Source: Fibrobacter succinogenes
GTDB lineage: Bacteria > Fibrobacterota > Fibrobacteria > Fibrobacterales > Fibrobacteraceae
Assembly: GCA_902768715.1 (NCBI GenBank)
Contig: CACXMH010000025.1
Coordinates: 1-62,813, forward strand
Length of the DNA stretch: 62,813 nucleotides
Reading direction: 5' to 3'
Part shown: positions 40,039-48,870 of the stretch, one piece after another
Layout of the letters: every line of letters begins with the position of its first letter
Numbering within the stretch: the first letter of the stretch is position 1
Made by a program: the position numbers and the translations under genes
Notes under the pieces: model-generated
The model's input: the letters and a program-made list of their open reading frames with translations, nothing else
Database searches by the model: none
What the model was told of the DNA's origin: nothing

Positions 40039-40422
40039 TTACAGGTTGTCCACGCTGTCGGGGATTTCGTTCCGCAGCACTAGCAAAATAGCGTTTTGAC
40101 CCACGACGACATAGCGTTCGTCGTTGATTTCTATTTCGTAGCCGCCGGCATGGAGGTACAGGGCCTCGTCCCCTTCCTTGACCTGCAGGGGCACGTAGCT
40201 CACGGGGTCCTGGGATTCGTTCTTGAACAAATCGTCGGGGTCCTTGGAGGCGGGAATCGGATACCCCGGCCCCACCTTGACCACCAGCCCCGTATGCACG
40301 GCGTCGCGCTCCTTGACACTGGGAGGCAGGTAGAGCCCGCTGCCGGTCTTGTTGGATGCCTCTAGGGGCTTGATGAGGATTCTGTCCCCGATGATGACGA
40401 TATTTTCAAGTGAATTCAGCAT
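40039..40422 (-). CDS. GroES-like co-chaperonin paralogue
   Basis: It is 127 residues. IVIIGDRILIKPLEASNKTGSGLYLPPSVKE matches the GroES N-terminus; GLVVKVGPGYPIPA, then VPLQVKEGDEALYLHAGGYEIEINDERYVVVGQNAILLVL match the rest. A 25-residue insertion (KDPDDLFKNESQDPVSY) replaces the usual short loop, and no groEL lies next to it, so it is probably an auxiliary GroES-like protein. Confidence 0.75.
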   Translation of the reverse strand: MLNSLENIVIIGDRILIKPLEASNKTGSGLYLPPSVKERDAVHTGLVVKVGPGYPIPASKDPDDLFKNESQDPVSYVPLQVKEGDEALYLHAGGYEIEINDERYVVVGQNAILLVLRNEIPDSVDNL

Positions 40423-40439
40423 GTCCCCAAATTAGAAAT

Positions 40440-40452
40440 TATATTGGATAGC
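40440..40452 (+). promoter_or_regulatory. -10 box for leaderless 40453 gene
   Basis: TATATT at 40440-40445, GGATAGC, then GTG. The box also overlaps an earlier in-frame TTG, which would translate the promoter. Confidence 0.55.
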
Positions 40453-41346
40453 GTGGCACTGTTGGTGATAGCGATTATTTGGATTGCCATTTCGGCTTTC
40501 CTTGTCTTGTACCTGGGGCATACCCCAAAGGGCAGGGCGTGGGCGAAGTTGCTTTGGCACCACCGCAAGGTGCGTTGGGCTCTGCTTGCCTTCGCCGTTT
40601 TTTTGGCGTCGATTGTGGCGGCCTATGCGCTGTACCCTCACGACATAGCCGAAGGCGGGCAAGATTCCAGGCAGGTGTTCAGGGATTATTCCAGGACCAT
40701 GGTCACAAACCTGGGTAGTGAAAAGGCTATCGTCATCGATTCTGTTTGCGATTTGAAAAGTCCTTTGCCGGAGCTTGCTTACGGCCTGCCCGCCCTGCTG
40801 AAAATATACGGCGAAGAGGTGCAACGGCCAACGACCCCGAGGCTTGTGCGGCTGGACGATACCCTGTGGCTTTCTTTTGACGGTTACAAGCAGTTCAAGA
40901 ACCGCGGAATCCGTATAGTGAAAAAAGTGCAGCAACGGCTTGGGGCCCGCTACTTGGTGAAGATTGATTCCAGAGGGGAGAATCACCGGCTGGAGCTGGT
41001 CTATAGGGGTGCGCCCTGGAGCACGGAGCAGCTGTGCGGTCTCCCTGTGATGGAGGCGTCCATCAGGGAAAACGTGGACCCTGCATTGTTGATGGCGGTT
41101 ATCCGCCACACGTCGAATTTTAATCTGGAATCGGAAGGGCTTTCGCAGGTCTATACGGCCGCGTCGGAGCTTGCGGCGGCTCTGTCACAAGAAAAGACGG
41201 TCGAAGATGCCGTGGCTCAGATGTACCCCAAGGAGCGGGGAAGCCTTCACGAGGAATGGCGGAACAACCCGCTGAAGCAGTCCTGGATCGAAGAGGTCCT
41301 GAAGGATGTGCCTTACTACAAGGCGAACGGGCTGGTAAGAGATTGA
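40453..41346 (+). CDS. Membrane protein with degenerate lytic-transglycosylase-like domain
   Basis: It is 297 residues from the GTG at 40453. Two N-terminal helices (VALLVIAIIWIAISAFLVLYL and WALLAFAVFLASIVAAYAL) are followed by a periplasmic region. RENVDPALLMAVIRHTSNFNLESEG resembles the start of SLT domains (VDPaLllAvirqESgFn), but the catalytic Glu position is Thr, and the later GLMQ-type segment is not evident. It may bind rather than cut peptidoglycan (inference). Confidence 0.55.
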   Translation: MALLVIAIIWIAISAFLVLYLGHTPKGRAWAKLLWHHRKVRWALLAFAVFLASIVAAYALYPHDIAEGGQDSRQVFRDYSRTMVTNLGSEKAIVIDSVCDLKSPLPELAYGLPALLKIYGEEVQRPTTPRLVRLDDTLWLSFDGYKQFKNRGIRIVKKVQQRLGARYLVKIDSRGENHRLELVYRGAPWSTEQLCGLPVMEASIRENVDPALLMAVIRHTSNFNLESEGLSQVYTAASELAAALSQEKTVEDAVAQMYPKERGSLHEEWRNNPLKQSWIEEVLKDVPYYKANGLVRD

Positions 41347-41360
41347 GCGGTCGCTCGTGA

Positions 41361-41395
41361 GCAACAAGCCCCTAGTATTGACTAGGGGCGGTTGC
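41361..41395. terminator. Bidirectional terminator-like hairpin
   Basis: GCCCCTAGT / ACTAGGGGC with loop ATTG, flanked by GCAAC/GTTGC, between the convergent 40453 gene and the helicase gene. No long T run is seen, so it is a hairpin candidate only. Confidence 0.5.
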
Positions 41396-41449
41396 GAGAG
41401 CGAGGTTGTTCCGGAGGGAATCGACCGTAGAAGAAGACCGAGCGGTCGT

Positions 41450-43288
41450 TTAATGTCTACCGAAGCGGCGGGTCTTGCGGAAGGGCTTGTCGCCGTGGAA
41501 TTCCCGGAAGGTTTTTTCCTTGCCCTTCGGTTTCTTGCCGAAATCCTTCTTGCTCTTGAAGCTCTTGCGTTCTTTTGGCGGCGGGGCATCGTCGGTCATG
41601 AGCCTGAACTTGGCGTCGTTACCCCGGATGGTCATTTCGGAGAGAATGTCCAGCACGCTCTGGTCGGTATTGTCCGGAAGTTCTACGGTGCTGAACTTGT
41701 CGAAAAGCTTGATACGCCCGATGATGGCGCTGCTGATGTCGGCCTCGCCGGCGATGGCGCCTACGATGTCCCGGGGGGACACGTGGTCCCTGCGGCCCAC
41801 CGCCAGATAATAACGCAGGTAGCCTTCTTCTACACCGTTGGCGCCTTCCTTGCGTTCCTTGCGGGGCTTTTCCGGCATGTCGTCGCGGTCGCCATTGTCT
41901 TTGACCTTCGGGGTAGAGAGCTGCTCCATCTTGGGGAACAGCGGTTCCCGTTCCTGGGCCATGCAGAGGGCGGCTGCAGCGATGTCTTCGACATTTGTTC
42001 CCAGTTCCACCGTCATCTTCATGAGGATTTCTCGGAACTTGTCGAGGTTTGCGTTTGCTAATTTGTCTTGAATCTTTTTCTGGAAATTGGCGACGCGCTT
42101 TGCGCTGATCTGTTCGGCACTGGGGAGGGCCATGGCCTCGATGGGCTGGCGGGTGGCCTTTTCGATGGTCTTGAGCAGGCGACGTTCCCTGGGAGTGATG
42201 AACAATATGGCGTTTCCGCTACGGCCTGCGCGGCCGGTACGGCCGATACGGTGCACGTAGGATTCCGTATCGTAGGGAATGTCGTAGTTCACCACGTGGG
42301 TAATGCGGTCCACGTCAATTCCGCGGGCCGCGACGTCTGTGGCCACCACGATGTCCAGCTTTCCCATTTTGAGTCGGTTGATGGTCCGCTCCCTGAGAGT
42401 CTGGGCCAGGTCGCCGCTTAGCGGAGCTACGTTGAAGCCCCGTGCTTCTAGCCGTTCCGAAACTTCGGAGGTGGCTTGCTTGGTCCGCACAAAGATGAGC
42501 ATGCCGTCGAAATCTTCGCCTTCGATGACCCGGGCAAGGGCTTCCATCTTGTCGTGGCTCTTGACCAGCAAAAAGCGCTGGCGGATATTTTCCACCGTGG
42601 TGGTCTTGCCTTCGATACGGGCTTCGCTGTATTCGCCCAGGTGTTCGTCGATGATTTCCAGGACTTCTTTCGGCATGGTGGCGCTGAAAAGGGCCCGCTG
42701 GGCGTTTTTGGGAATCTTGCTCAGGATGGTTTCTACATCTTCCATGAATCCCATGTCCAGCATTTCGTCAGCTTCGTCCAGAACAACGGCCTGGACCTTG
42801 TCCAGGGTAACCGAACCCCGCTTGAGGTGGTCGATGAGCCTGCCCGGCGTTGCCACGATGACGTTGGCGGCCCGCTTTAATGCCTTGAACTGCACCGCAA
42901 TGTCTTGCCCGCCATAGACGGGAACCACGTGGACCTTCGGAAGCTTCATGGCGTACTGCTGGATTGCTTCGGCCACTTGGATAGAAAGTTCCCGCGTAGG
43001 TGTGAGCACCAGCAGGGAAGTGTCCTTGCCGTTGAACTCTATGCGGGAAAGCAGCGGGAGTGCAAACGCTGCGGTCTTGCCGGTGCCGGTCTGCGCCGTA
43101 CCCAGCAGGTTCTTGCCCTGCAGCAAGGCGGGAATGGCCTTCGCCTGGATGGGGGAGGGAGTTTCGTAACCTGCGGCCTTGACGGCTTCTAGAATTTCGG
43201 GAGCAAGGCCAAGACCTTCGAAACCCTCAACGTTATCGATGGTAGTTTCGTTTAGGGATTCGTTTTCGGGGAGGTTGTTGTTTTCCAA
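41450..43288 (-). CDS. deaD: DEAD-box RNA helicase (DeaD/CsdA type)
   Basis: It is 612 residues, probably from a TTG start with AAAGGAA upstream. The motifs are all present: Q motif (YETPSPIQAKAIPALL), Walker A AQTGTGKT, VLDEADEML, FSATMP, LIFVRTKQ, ATDVAARGIDVDRITHVVNYD and HRIGRTGRAGR. The C-terminal RNA-binding domain (YYLAVGRRDHVSPRDIVGAIAGEADISSAIIGRIKLFDKFSTVELP) and a basic tail follow. It unwinds RNA in ribosome assembly and mRNA decay. Confidence 0.93.
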   Translation of the reverse strand: MENNNLPENESLNETTIDNVEGFEGLGLAPEILEAVKAAGYETPSPIQAKAIPALLQGKNLLGTAQTGTGKTAAFALPLLSRIEFNGKDTSLLVLTPTRELSIQVAEAIQQYAMKLPKVHVVPVYGGQDIAVQFKALKRAANVIVATPGRLIDHLKRGSVTLDKVQAVVLDEADEMLDMGFMEDVETILSKIPKNAQRALFSATMPKEVLEIIDEHLGEYSEARIEGKTTTVENIRQRFLLVKSHDKMEALARVIEGEDFDGMLIFVRTKQATSEVSERLEARGFNVAPLSGDLAQTLRERTINRLKMGKLDIVVATDVAARGIDVDRITHVVNYDIPYDTESYVHRIGRTGRAGRSGNAILFITPRERRLLKTIEKATRQPIEAMALPSAEQISAKRVANFQKKIQDKLANANLDKFREILMKMTVELGTNVEDIAAAALCMAQEREPLFPKMEQLSTPKVKDNGDRDDMPEKPRKERKEGANGVEEGYLRYYLAVGRRDHVSPRDIVGAIAGEADISSAIIGRIKLFDKFSTVELPDNTDQSVLDILSEMTIRGNDAKFRLMTDDAPPPKERKSFKSKKDFGKKPKGKEKTFREFHGDKPFRKTRRFGRH

Positions 43289-43488
43289 GGCCGCGTTCCT
43301 TTATTGATTTTAAGAGAAATATAGAATTTGGAGCCTTTAAAACAAAGGGTGTTTTCTAGCTTTGTTTTTGTGAGCTACGAATGCAAATACTTGCGGAATA
43401 CCTTTTGTGACAAGCGGAAAAAGGAATGCGACCCCGGTTCGCCCGGTTGCGTGCTGTTCGGCAAGTTCGCATTTCCGTTGAAAGAAAA

Positions 43489-43552
43489 GGAGATGCCCCC
43501 CGGAACAAGTCCGGGGCAGGCTATTCAAGCCGGGCATGACAACGGGACGCCA
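43489..43552. repeat. Dispersed palindrome, longer variant
   Basis: GATGCCCCCCGGAACAAGTCCGGGGC, then CAAGCCGGGCATGACAACGGG, in the 276-bp gap between the helicase start and tsaD end. The rest of that gap has no gene I can support; its one open frame is a translated repeat. Confidence 0.6.
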
Positions 43553-43564
43553 AAGAAGTGACCG

Positions 43565-44572
43565 CTAGATAGCCAGCGGCATCCAGGGTTTCACCACGTC
43601 TATTGATTTGAGCATGTCCTGTTTTTGACGGCGGATAGCCGCAGCGGCAATCATGGCGCCGTTGTCGGTACTGAGGCTACGGTCCGGAATGCAGAAACGC
43701 ACTCCGTGCTTTTGGCAATAATCCAGGAGTCTCGTGCGAAGCCAGGCGTTGGCGCTTACGCCGCCTCCCATCACCAGGGTTTTCATCTTGGTCTTTTTGA
43801 GGGCGTTGATGGTCTTGGTGACAAGGCTATCAACGATGGCGTCTTCCAGGGAGGCGCAGATATCGCCCAGGTTTTTCTGGATGTATTCGGGGTCGTGGGT
43901 TTCGGTGTAGCGGAGCACGGCCGTCTTGAGCCCGCTGAAAGAAAACTCGCAGCTGTCGTGGGTGTGGAGCGCCCGCGGGAATTCCACGAATTTGCGGTTA
44001 CCGTTTTGTCCCAGCTTGCTGATGGTGGCGCCTGCCGGGTACTTGAGCCCGATAAGCTTTCCGCACTTGTCGAAGGCTTCGCCTGCGGCGTCGTCCCGGG
44101 TGCGCCCGATGCTTGTATATTTGAATCCAGGTTCTTCCAGCACCAGTTCCGTATGCCCGCCCGAAACGGTCAGCGTCAAGAAAGGCGGTTCGATGTCGGG
44201 GTTCGAAAGCCAGGCGGCGGCCAGGTGGCCTTCCAGGTGGTTCATGCCGTAGGCAGGGATGTTCAAGTCCCGGGCTAGGCCTTTGGCAAAGCTTGCTCCC
44301 ACCAGCAAGGGCCCCATGAGCCCCGGTCCCGTGGTGTAGGCGATGGCGTCGATATCGGTGAGCTTGATGCCTGCTTCCTTGACGGCGGCTTCGGCGATGG
44401 GGGCGATCTTTTGCAGGTGCGCCCTGGCGGCAATTTCTGGAACGACGCCGCCATAGAGGGCGTGTTCGTCAATCTGGCTGTAGAGCGGGTTAGAAAGGAC
44501 CTTCAGGGGTTCGTCTTGCAGCACGGCGCAGGCGGTTTCGTCGCAGCTGGATTCGATGCCGAGCCAGAGCAT
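43565..44572 (-). CDS. tsaD: tRNA threonylcarbamoyladenosine transferase
   Basis: It is 335 residues. GIESSCDETACAV at the N-terminus, the metal motif MNHLEGHLAAAW (His/His), LTVSGGHTELVL, GRTRDDAAGEAFDKCGKL and LVMGGGVSANAWLR are all TsaD signatures. It forms t6A37 in tRNAs together with TsaB/E/C, which are not in this window. It starts one base into the end of the YbbR-domain gene, so the two are co-transcribed. Confidence 0.95.
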   Translation of the reverse strand: MLWLGIESSCDETACAVLQDEPLKVLSNPLYSQIDEHALYGGVVPEIAARAHLQKIAPIAEAAVKEAGIKLTDIDAIAYTTGPGLMGPLLVGASFAKGLARDLNIPAYGMNHLEGHLAAAWLSNPDIEPPFLTLTVSGGHTELVLEEPGFKYTSIGRTRDDAAGEAFDKCGKLIGLKYPAGATISKLGQNGNRKFVEFPRALHTHDSCEFSFSGLKTAVLRYTETHDPEYIQKNLGDICASLEDAIVDSLVTKTINALKKTKMKTLVMGGGVSANAWLRTRLLDYCQKHGVRFCIPDRSLSTDNGAMIAAAAIRRQKQDMLKSIDVVKPWMPLAI

Positions 44573-45573
44573 TATTCCTCTTCTCCTAGGGAATCCACAG
44601 GCGCTGCGGTGACTTCGGTCTTGACCAGTTTCACCTTGTCGGGCACAAGTTCGTAGCCCTTGATGGACATTTCCCGGTTCACGGAAGAAGGCAGGTTCAT
44701 CTTGACCGTAGGTGCGAGGCTATCTACGTCTTCGATGGCAAAACGGTTGATTTCTACAAAGAGCTGAAGATTCTGGGACGTGATGGAATCCAGCACGTTC
44801 TGGCCGCCGGTAATCTTGATGGAAACCGTGTCGGGAGAGAGCTTTGCTTCGTCTTTGTTGTAACGCCCGATAAGATGCACCGGGATTTTCTGGAAGGTCT
44901 TGCTTTCCAGTTTCTGGATGTCGATGCTCATGATGACGCTGGAATCGCTGGGCGTCACGTAGGCGGGGAACGTTTCCAGGTTCAGGGCTACCTTGAAATT
45001 GTCGTTGGCGGTGAGGCTATCGAACCGCACGGAATCCGTGGGGATTTCGAAGATGCGGGTCAGGGCGTCTCTTGCGCCGGATACGCGAATCTGTTCGGGA
45101 GTGATTTTCGGAACGTCCGTCATGATGTAGCCGGGCGCCGGGTCGAAGGTCACGTTGGACTTGACGGGAATGTTCCTCTCGATGCGGGTGTCAAGATCCA
45201 GGTCCAAAAACAGGAGCTGGTTCGAAGGCTCTACGAACACCACGTTAGGAAAATTCGGTGCCGAAAAATTCCTGGCGCCGATGTGCCTGCGGGTGGCGCC
45301 CAGTTCCGCCTCTTGGAGGTCGATGACAATGGAGACCGCGTTGGAATCCTTGTTCATGTAGTTCCAGCGCATGCGGATAAGGTCGAAGGCCGGGCCCTTG
45401 ACGGTAATGGGCAAGGTGTGGGGCGGCTTGGAGGCTACTGCCAGGAGTTCGGGCAACCGGACCAGCTTGACGGGAACCTCCATGGTGATTTGAAAGTCCT
45501 TGGTGGACATGACAAAAAACCAGAAGGCGATTCCGAACAGGAAGGCCATTATCTTCAATCCGATATTATTCAT
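44572..45573 (-). CDS. YbbR/CdaR-domain membrane protein
   Basis: It is 333 residues: one N-terminal helix (IGLKIMAFLFGIAFWFFVM), then repeated YbbR domains (IPVKSNVTFDPAPGYIMTDVPKITPEQIRVSGARDALTRI; FQKIPVHLIGRYNKDEAKLSPDTVSIKITGGQNVLDSI). In Gram-positives such proteins regulate CdaA; no diadenylate cyclase is next to it here, so the partner is unclear. Confidence 0.8.
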   Translation of the reverse strand: MNNIGLKIMAFLFGIAFWFFVMSTKDFQITMEVPVKLVRLPELLAVASKPPHTLPITVKGPAFDLIRMRWNYMNKDSNAVSIVIDLQEAELGATRRHIGARNFSAPNFPNVVFVEPSNQLLFLDLDLDTRIERNIPVKSNVTFDPAPGYIMTDVPKITPEQIRVSGARDALTRIFEIPTDSVRFDSLTANDNFKVALNLETFPAYVTPSDSSVIMSIDIQKLESKTFQKIPVHLIGRYNKDEAKLSPDTVSIKITGGQNVLDSITSQNLQLFVEINRFAIEDVDSLAPTVKMNLPSSVNREMSIKGYELVPDKVKLVKTEVTAAPVDSLGEEE

Positions 45574-45606
45574 AGCAGTACCGTGATAAACACTAGCAAA
45601 TTTAAT

Positions 45607-45618
45607 TATATTCGGGCG
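45607..45618 (+). promoter_or_regulatory. -10 box for leaderless ftsX
   Basis: TATATT at 45607-45612, CGGGCG, then GTG at 45619. The whole promoter must fit in the 45-bp gap to the divergent YbbR gene. Confidence 0.6.
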
Positions 45619-46506
45619 GTGCTAGGACAATTAGGCTACTTAATATCTGAATCTTTTCGGGGGCTGAAACAGCACCGCACCGTGGTGCTGCCGTCCCTGG
45701 TGACCATCTTTCTGTGTTCTGTCTTGCTGGCGGGCTCCCTGACCTCCTTCGGAGGCGTGGTGAAACTCCTTTCGGCGGAGAAGGCCCTCTATACGGTGGA
45801 GGCGTTCTTGCCCAAGACGGTGAGCGCCGACTCCATCAAGGCCATCTCGGAAAACCTGCTCCATACCAAGCGGGTGGAATCCGTCGAATACGTGAGCGCC
45901 GATTCGGCCCTGGCGGATTTCCGCAGGCATTTTTCGGGAGAGATGCTGGACCTGGTAGAAGGTAACCCCCTGCCGCCGTTTTTTCGCGTGAAACTGAAAG
46001 AGGAGGCCCACAACCCGGTGGACCTGATGGAAGCCCGCACGGAACTGTTCCGCAAGGGCTATTTCGAAGAAGTCCAGGCCCCCATCGAATGGGCGGAACG
46101 CATTGCCAAGTGGAAATTCAAGATGGTGTTCTGGCCCCTGTGCCTGAGCGTGCTGTTGCTTGCCACCCTTTCTTTGATTATCTGCAATTCGGTGCGGCTG
46201 TCTCTTTTCTCCAGGCAGCTTTTGGTAGAAAACATGAAATACACCGGCGGGAGCCCCTTCTTTATCGAGTTCCCCTTTGTGCTGGAAGGCTTGATTCTTG
46301 GACTTGTGGGTAGCGGCCTTGCGGTAACCCTCTTGGCGGTCCTTGTAAACGCTATCGGAAACGCGATCCCCGTGGTGGCAAACAACAGGAGCGGTCTTGG
46401 GCTCATGCTTGCAGGCGTGGTGGCGCTGGTGACGGTCCTTTCGGCCTACTTCAGCTACAGGACGGTGCGCAGGTTCTTGACGGTGAAGAATTTTGAGCAG
46501 GAATAA
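45619..46506 (+). CDS. ftsX: Cell-division protein FtsX
   Basis: It is 295 residues from the GTG at 45619. Four helices are evident: one after SFRGLKQHRTVVLPSLVTIFLCSVLLA, then three at WPLCLSVLLLATLSLII, FPFVLEGLILGLVGSGLAV and LGLMLAGVVALVTVLSAYF. The extracytoplasmic domain between them (KRVESVEYVSADSALADFRRHF ... PPFFRVKL) is FtsX-like. FtsEX controls EnvC-type murein hydrolase activators. The ATPase FtsE is not in the window, but envC follows directly. Confidence 0.9.
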   Translation: MLGQLGYLISESFRGLKQHRTVVLPSLVTIFLCSVLLAGSLTSFGGVVKLLSAEKALYTVEAFLPKTVSADSIKAISENLLHTKRVESVEYVSADSALADFRRHFSGEMLDLVEGNPLPPFFRVKLKEEAHNPVDLMEARTELFRKGYFEEVQAPIEWAERIAKWKFKMVFWPLCLSVLLLATLSLIICNSVRLSLFSRQLLVENMKYTGGSPFFIEFPFVLEGLILGLVGSGLAVTLLAVLVNAIGNAIPVVANNRSGLGLMLAGVVALVTVLSAYFSYRTVRRFLTVKNFEQE

Positions 46507-46507
46507 G

Positions 46508-47749
46508 ATGCGGATTCTTTCCATCATCTTGTGTCTTTTGATAGGGCTCTCTTTCGGAGCGCCTAAAAAGACCGATGCCCAAATCAAGGAACAGCGCACG
46601 GCCCTCAAGAAATTGGAGACGGACCTGGCCAAGAAACGCAAGGAACTGGCCTTGCTGGAAACCGAAGAAAAGGGCGTGCTCAACACCATCTCCCTTTTGG
46701 ACCAGAACCTGAACCAGACCAGGACCTACATCCAGGAACTTTCCAAGAGCGAAATCCTGGTGCAGGGGGCGGTGCGGCAACTTTCCCGGGACCTGGATTC
46801 TCTGGACCGGCAAATCAGGGAACGCAAGGAAGTCATGCGCAAACGCATCCGGACCCTGTACGAAAAGGGCCGGAGCAGCGAAGCCGAAGTCCTGTACGGC
46901 CTGCTGACCCAAAAGGGGAATCCCGAGCGGCAGGTTTACTGGGTCCATCATCTGCTTTATCAGGACCAGGAACAGGTGAACACCCTGCTTAGGCTCATGC
47001 GGGAACGCGATGAAAAGAAAAAGCAGGAGATTAGCCACCTGCAAGAGCTTTCCCAGCTGCGCCACAAGAAGAACGCCGAAGAAAAGGGCCTGGTGACCCA
47101 GATGAGCGGGCAAGAGAAAATGCTCCTTTCGTTGAAGCACGACAAGGCCATGCAGCGTCGCGCCCTGGAAGAGTTCGAGCGTAACCAGAAGACCATGCTT
47201 GCGTTGATCAAGAAATTGGAAGAAAAGCGCAAGAAGGAACTGGCCGCCGCCAAGAAGGCCGAGGCTGAACGCAAGAAAAAGGAAAAGGAAAGGAAAAAGA
47301 AAAAGGAGAAAGAGAAAGTGGTGGAAAAACCGAAGCCCACGGTGACCACCACCCTCAAGGGCCCCAAGTGCATGCCGCTGGAAGGCGAAGTCATCAGTCG
47401 TTACGGCCTGCAGGAACACCCTGTGCTCCATATCGCGACCCGTAACTTGGGTATCGAAATCCGTGGCAAGCGTGGCAAGATGGTAAAGGCCGCCGCTCCC
47501 GGTACGGTGGTGATGGTCTCCGAAATTGACGGTCGTGGCCCGTCGGTAATTATCGAGCACGAGGGCGGAACCTACTCCGTTTACGGGCACCTCCGTACGA
47601 TTCGCGTCCAGGAGGGCAAAGAGGTGCAGAAATGCGAAGAAATCGGCGAAGTAGGCGATATTGCGTCCTTAAATGGAATTAAATTGTATTTCCAAGTTAG
47701 CGAAGGGACCCAGACCGTGGATCCCCTACAGTGGTTGAAGGAAAAATGA
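46508..47749 (+). CDS. envC: EnvC-like murein hydrolase activator
   Basis: It is 413 residues: signal peptide (MRILSIILCLLIGLSFGA), a long coiled coil (residues 25-280, rich in K/E/Q/L), a Lys/Glu stretch, then a degenerate LytM domain (RNLGIEIRGKRGKMVKAAAPGTVVMVSEIDGRGPSVIIEHEGGTYSVYGHL). The zinc-binding His/Asp of active M23 enzymes are replaced, as in EnvC. It starts one base after the ftsX stop. It would activate amidases at the septum. Confidence 0.9.
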   Translation: MRILSIILCLLIGLSFGAPKKTDAQIKEQRTALKKLETDLAKKRKELALLETEEKGVLNTISLLDQNLNQTRTYIQELSKSEILVQGAVRQLSRDLDSLDRQIRERKEVMRKRIRTLYEKGRSSEAEVLYGLLTQKGNPERQVYWVHHLLYQDQEQVNTLLRLMRERDEKKKQEISHLQELSQLRHKKNAEEKGLVTQMSGQEKMLLSLKHDKAMQRRALEEFERNQKTMLALIKKLEEKRKKELAAAKKAEAERKKKEKERKKKKEKEKVVEKPKPTVTTTLKGPKCMPLEGEVISRYGLQEHPVLHIATRNLGIEIRGKRGKMVKAAAPGTVVMVSEIDGRGPSVIIEHEGGTYSVYGHLRTIRVQEGKEVQKCEEIGEVGDIASLNGIKLYFQVSEGTQTVDPLQWLKEK

Positions 47750-48870
47750 TAGAGTACAGGCTAAATGGTCCAGCTTCTCAGGAGCGCCAGCGGATTCGGC
47801 TCATGTCGGCTCTGCGGGAGAACCGTTTCCCTCAGGCCATCTTGATTGACGGCCCTGCGGGAATCGGCAAGAAGGCCCTGGCTATGGAAATATCCAAGGC
47901 CCTGCAGTGCGAGAACAAGGAAATGCGCCCCTGCGGGAAATGTTTCGGCTGCAAGCTGGCCATGGACGCAGGCGTCACCGACGGTTGGGTGGTGCCCATG
48001 GAGTCCAAGGAGGCCCACGCCCGGAGTGCCGCCGATGTTTCTGCCGGCAGTACCGCCAAGACGGTGCAGGACTACAAGCTGGCCTACATTTCGGAGATTT
48101 TCAAGAATCCCTACCGCATAGACATTTTTAACGCCGCCGCCGAAATTTCGGTGGAGCTGATTCGTTCTATGACGGGCGCGTTCGCCCTGAAAGGGGACCG
48201 TGTCCGCGTGATAATCGTGGCCGAGGCAGACCGCATGAACGACTCTGCGGCTAACGCCTTCTTGAAAACGCTGGAAGAAGTTCCGCCAGACACCTACTTT
48301 ATTTTGACCACCAGTTCCCGCGAAAAACTTTTGCAGACTATTCGCTCCCGCTGTTTGGCGCTGCACCTGTTGCCCCTCAGTGACAAGGAAGTTCGCGAAG
48401 AAACCCTCCGCCTGTTGGGCGAAGACGCCGACGAAGATAGCGTCACCGAAGATGTGGTGGGGCTTGCGGTAGGCTCTCCAGGCAAGGCTTTGTACTACGT
48501 GGAACACGGGGCGCGCTGGTGTGCCATGGCGGTGGACTTTTTGCTGATGAGCCTTCGTGGGGATTACGGCGATTTGTTTGCCGCCCTGAAAGAAGCGGAT
48601 TTTGAAGACCCCCTGGAGGCGAACCGTTTTCTGGACGTGCTGGGCTACTTGATTTCGGACCTGTTGCGTGCCAAGTCCGGAGCGCCCCTGCGGATACCGG
48701 ACACCACCGGTCGCGTCCATCTGGAAAATTTCCCGAGGGTGAACGTAGATGCCCTGGAAACGGCTTTGAAAGACGTGCAGGAAACCATGTCCCGTATTGC
48801 TACCCGCAGGTCCACGGAAACCATGTGCCTGCAGGCCCTGGCCATCAAGCTCTTTGAAGGATATAAATGA
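47746..48870 (+). CDS. holB: DNA polymerase III delta-prime subunit
   Basis: It is 374 residues from an ATGA overlap with envC. It is a clamp-loader ATPase fold with AILIDGPAGIGKKALAMEI (Walker A), CGKCFGC (zinc finger), VIIVAEADRMNDSAANAFLKTLEEVP and FILTTSSREKLLQTIRSRC (sensor/SRC). A 20-30 residue insertion after the zinc finger (ESKEAHARSAADVSAGSTAK) is unusual. The C-terminal domain is typical delta-prime. Confidence 0.88.
   Translation: MIEYRLNGPASQERQRIRLMSALRENRFPQAILIDGPAGIGKKALAMEISKALQCENKEMRPCGKCFGCKLAMDAGVTDGWVVPMESKEAHARSAADVSAGSTAKTVQDYKLAYISEIFKNPYRIDIFNAAAEISVELIRSMTGAFALKGDRVRVIIVAEADRMNDSAANAFLKTLEEVPPDTYFILTTSSREKLLQTIRSRCLALHLLPLSDKEVREETLRLLGEDADEDSVTEDVVGLAVGSPGKALYYVEHGARWCAMAVDFLLMSLRGDYGDLFAALKEADFEDPLEANRFLDVLGYLISDLLRAKSGAPLRIPDTTGRVHLENFPRVNVDALETALKDVQETMSRIATRRSTETMCLQALAIKLFEGYK

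Noticed and set aside
43328-43561. 77-codon frame between the helicase and tsaD
   Set aside because: Half of it is a translated palindrome and it has no ribosome site or family.
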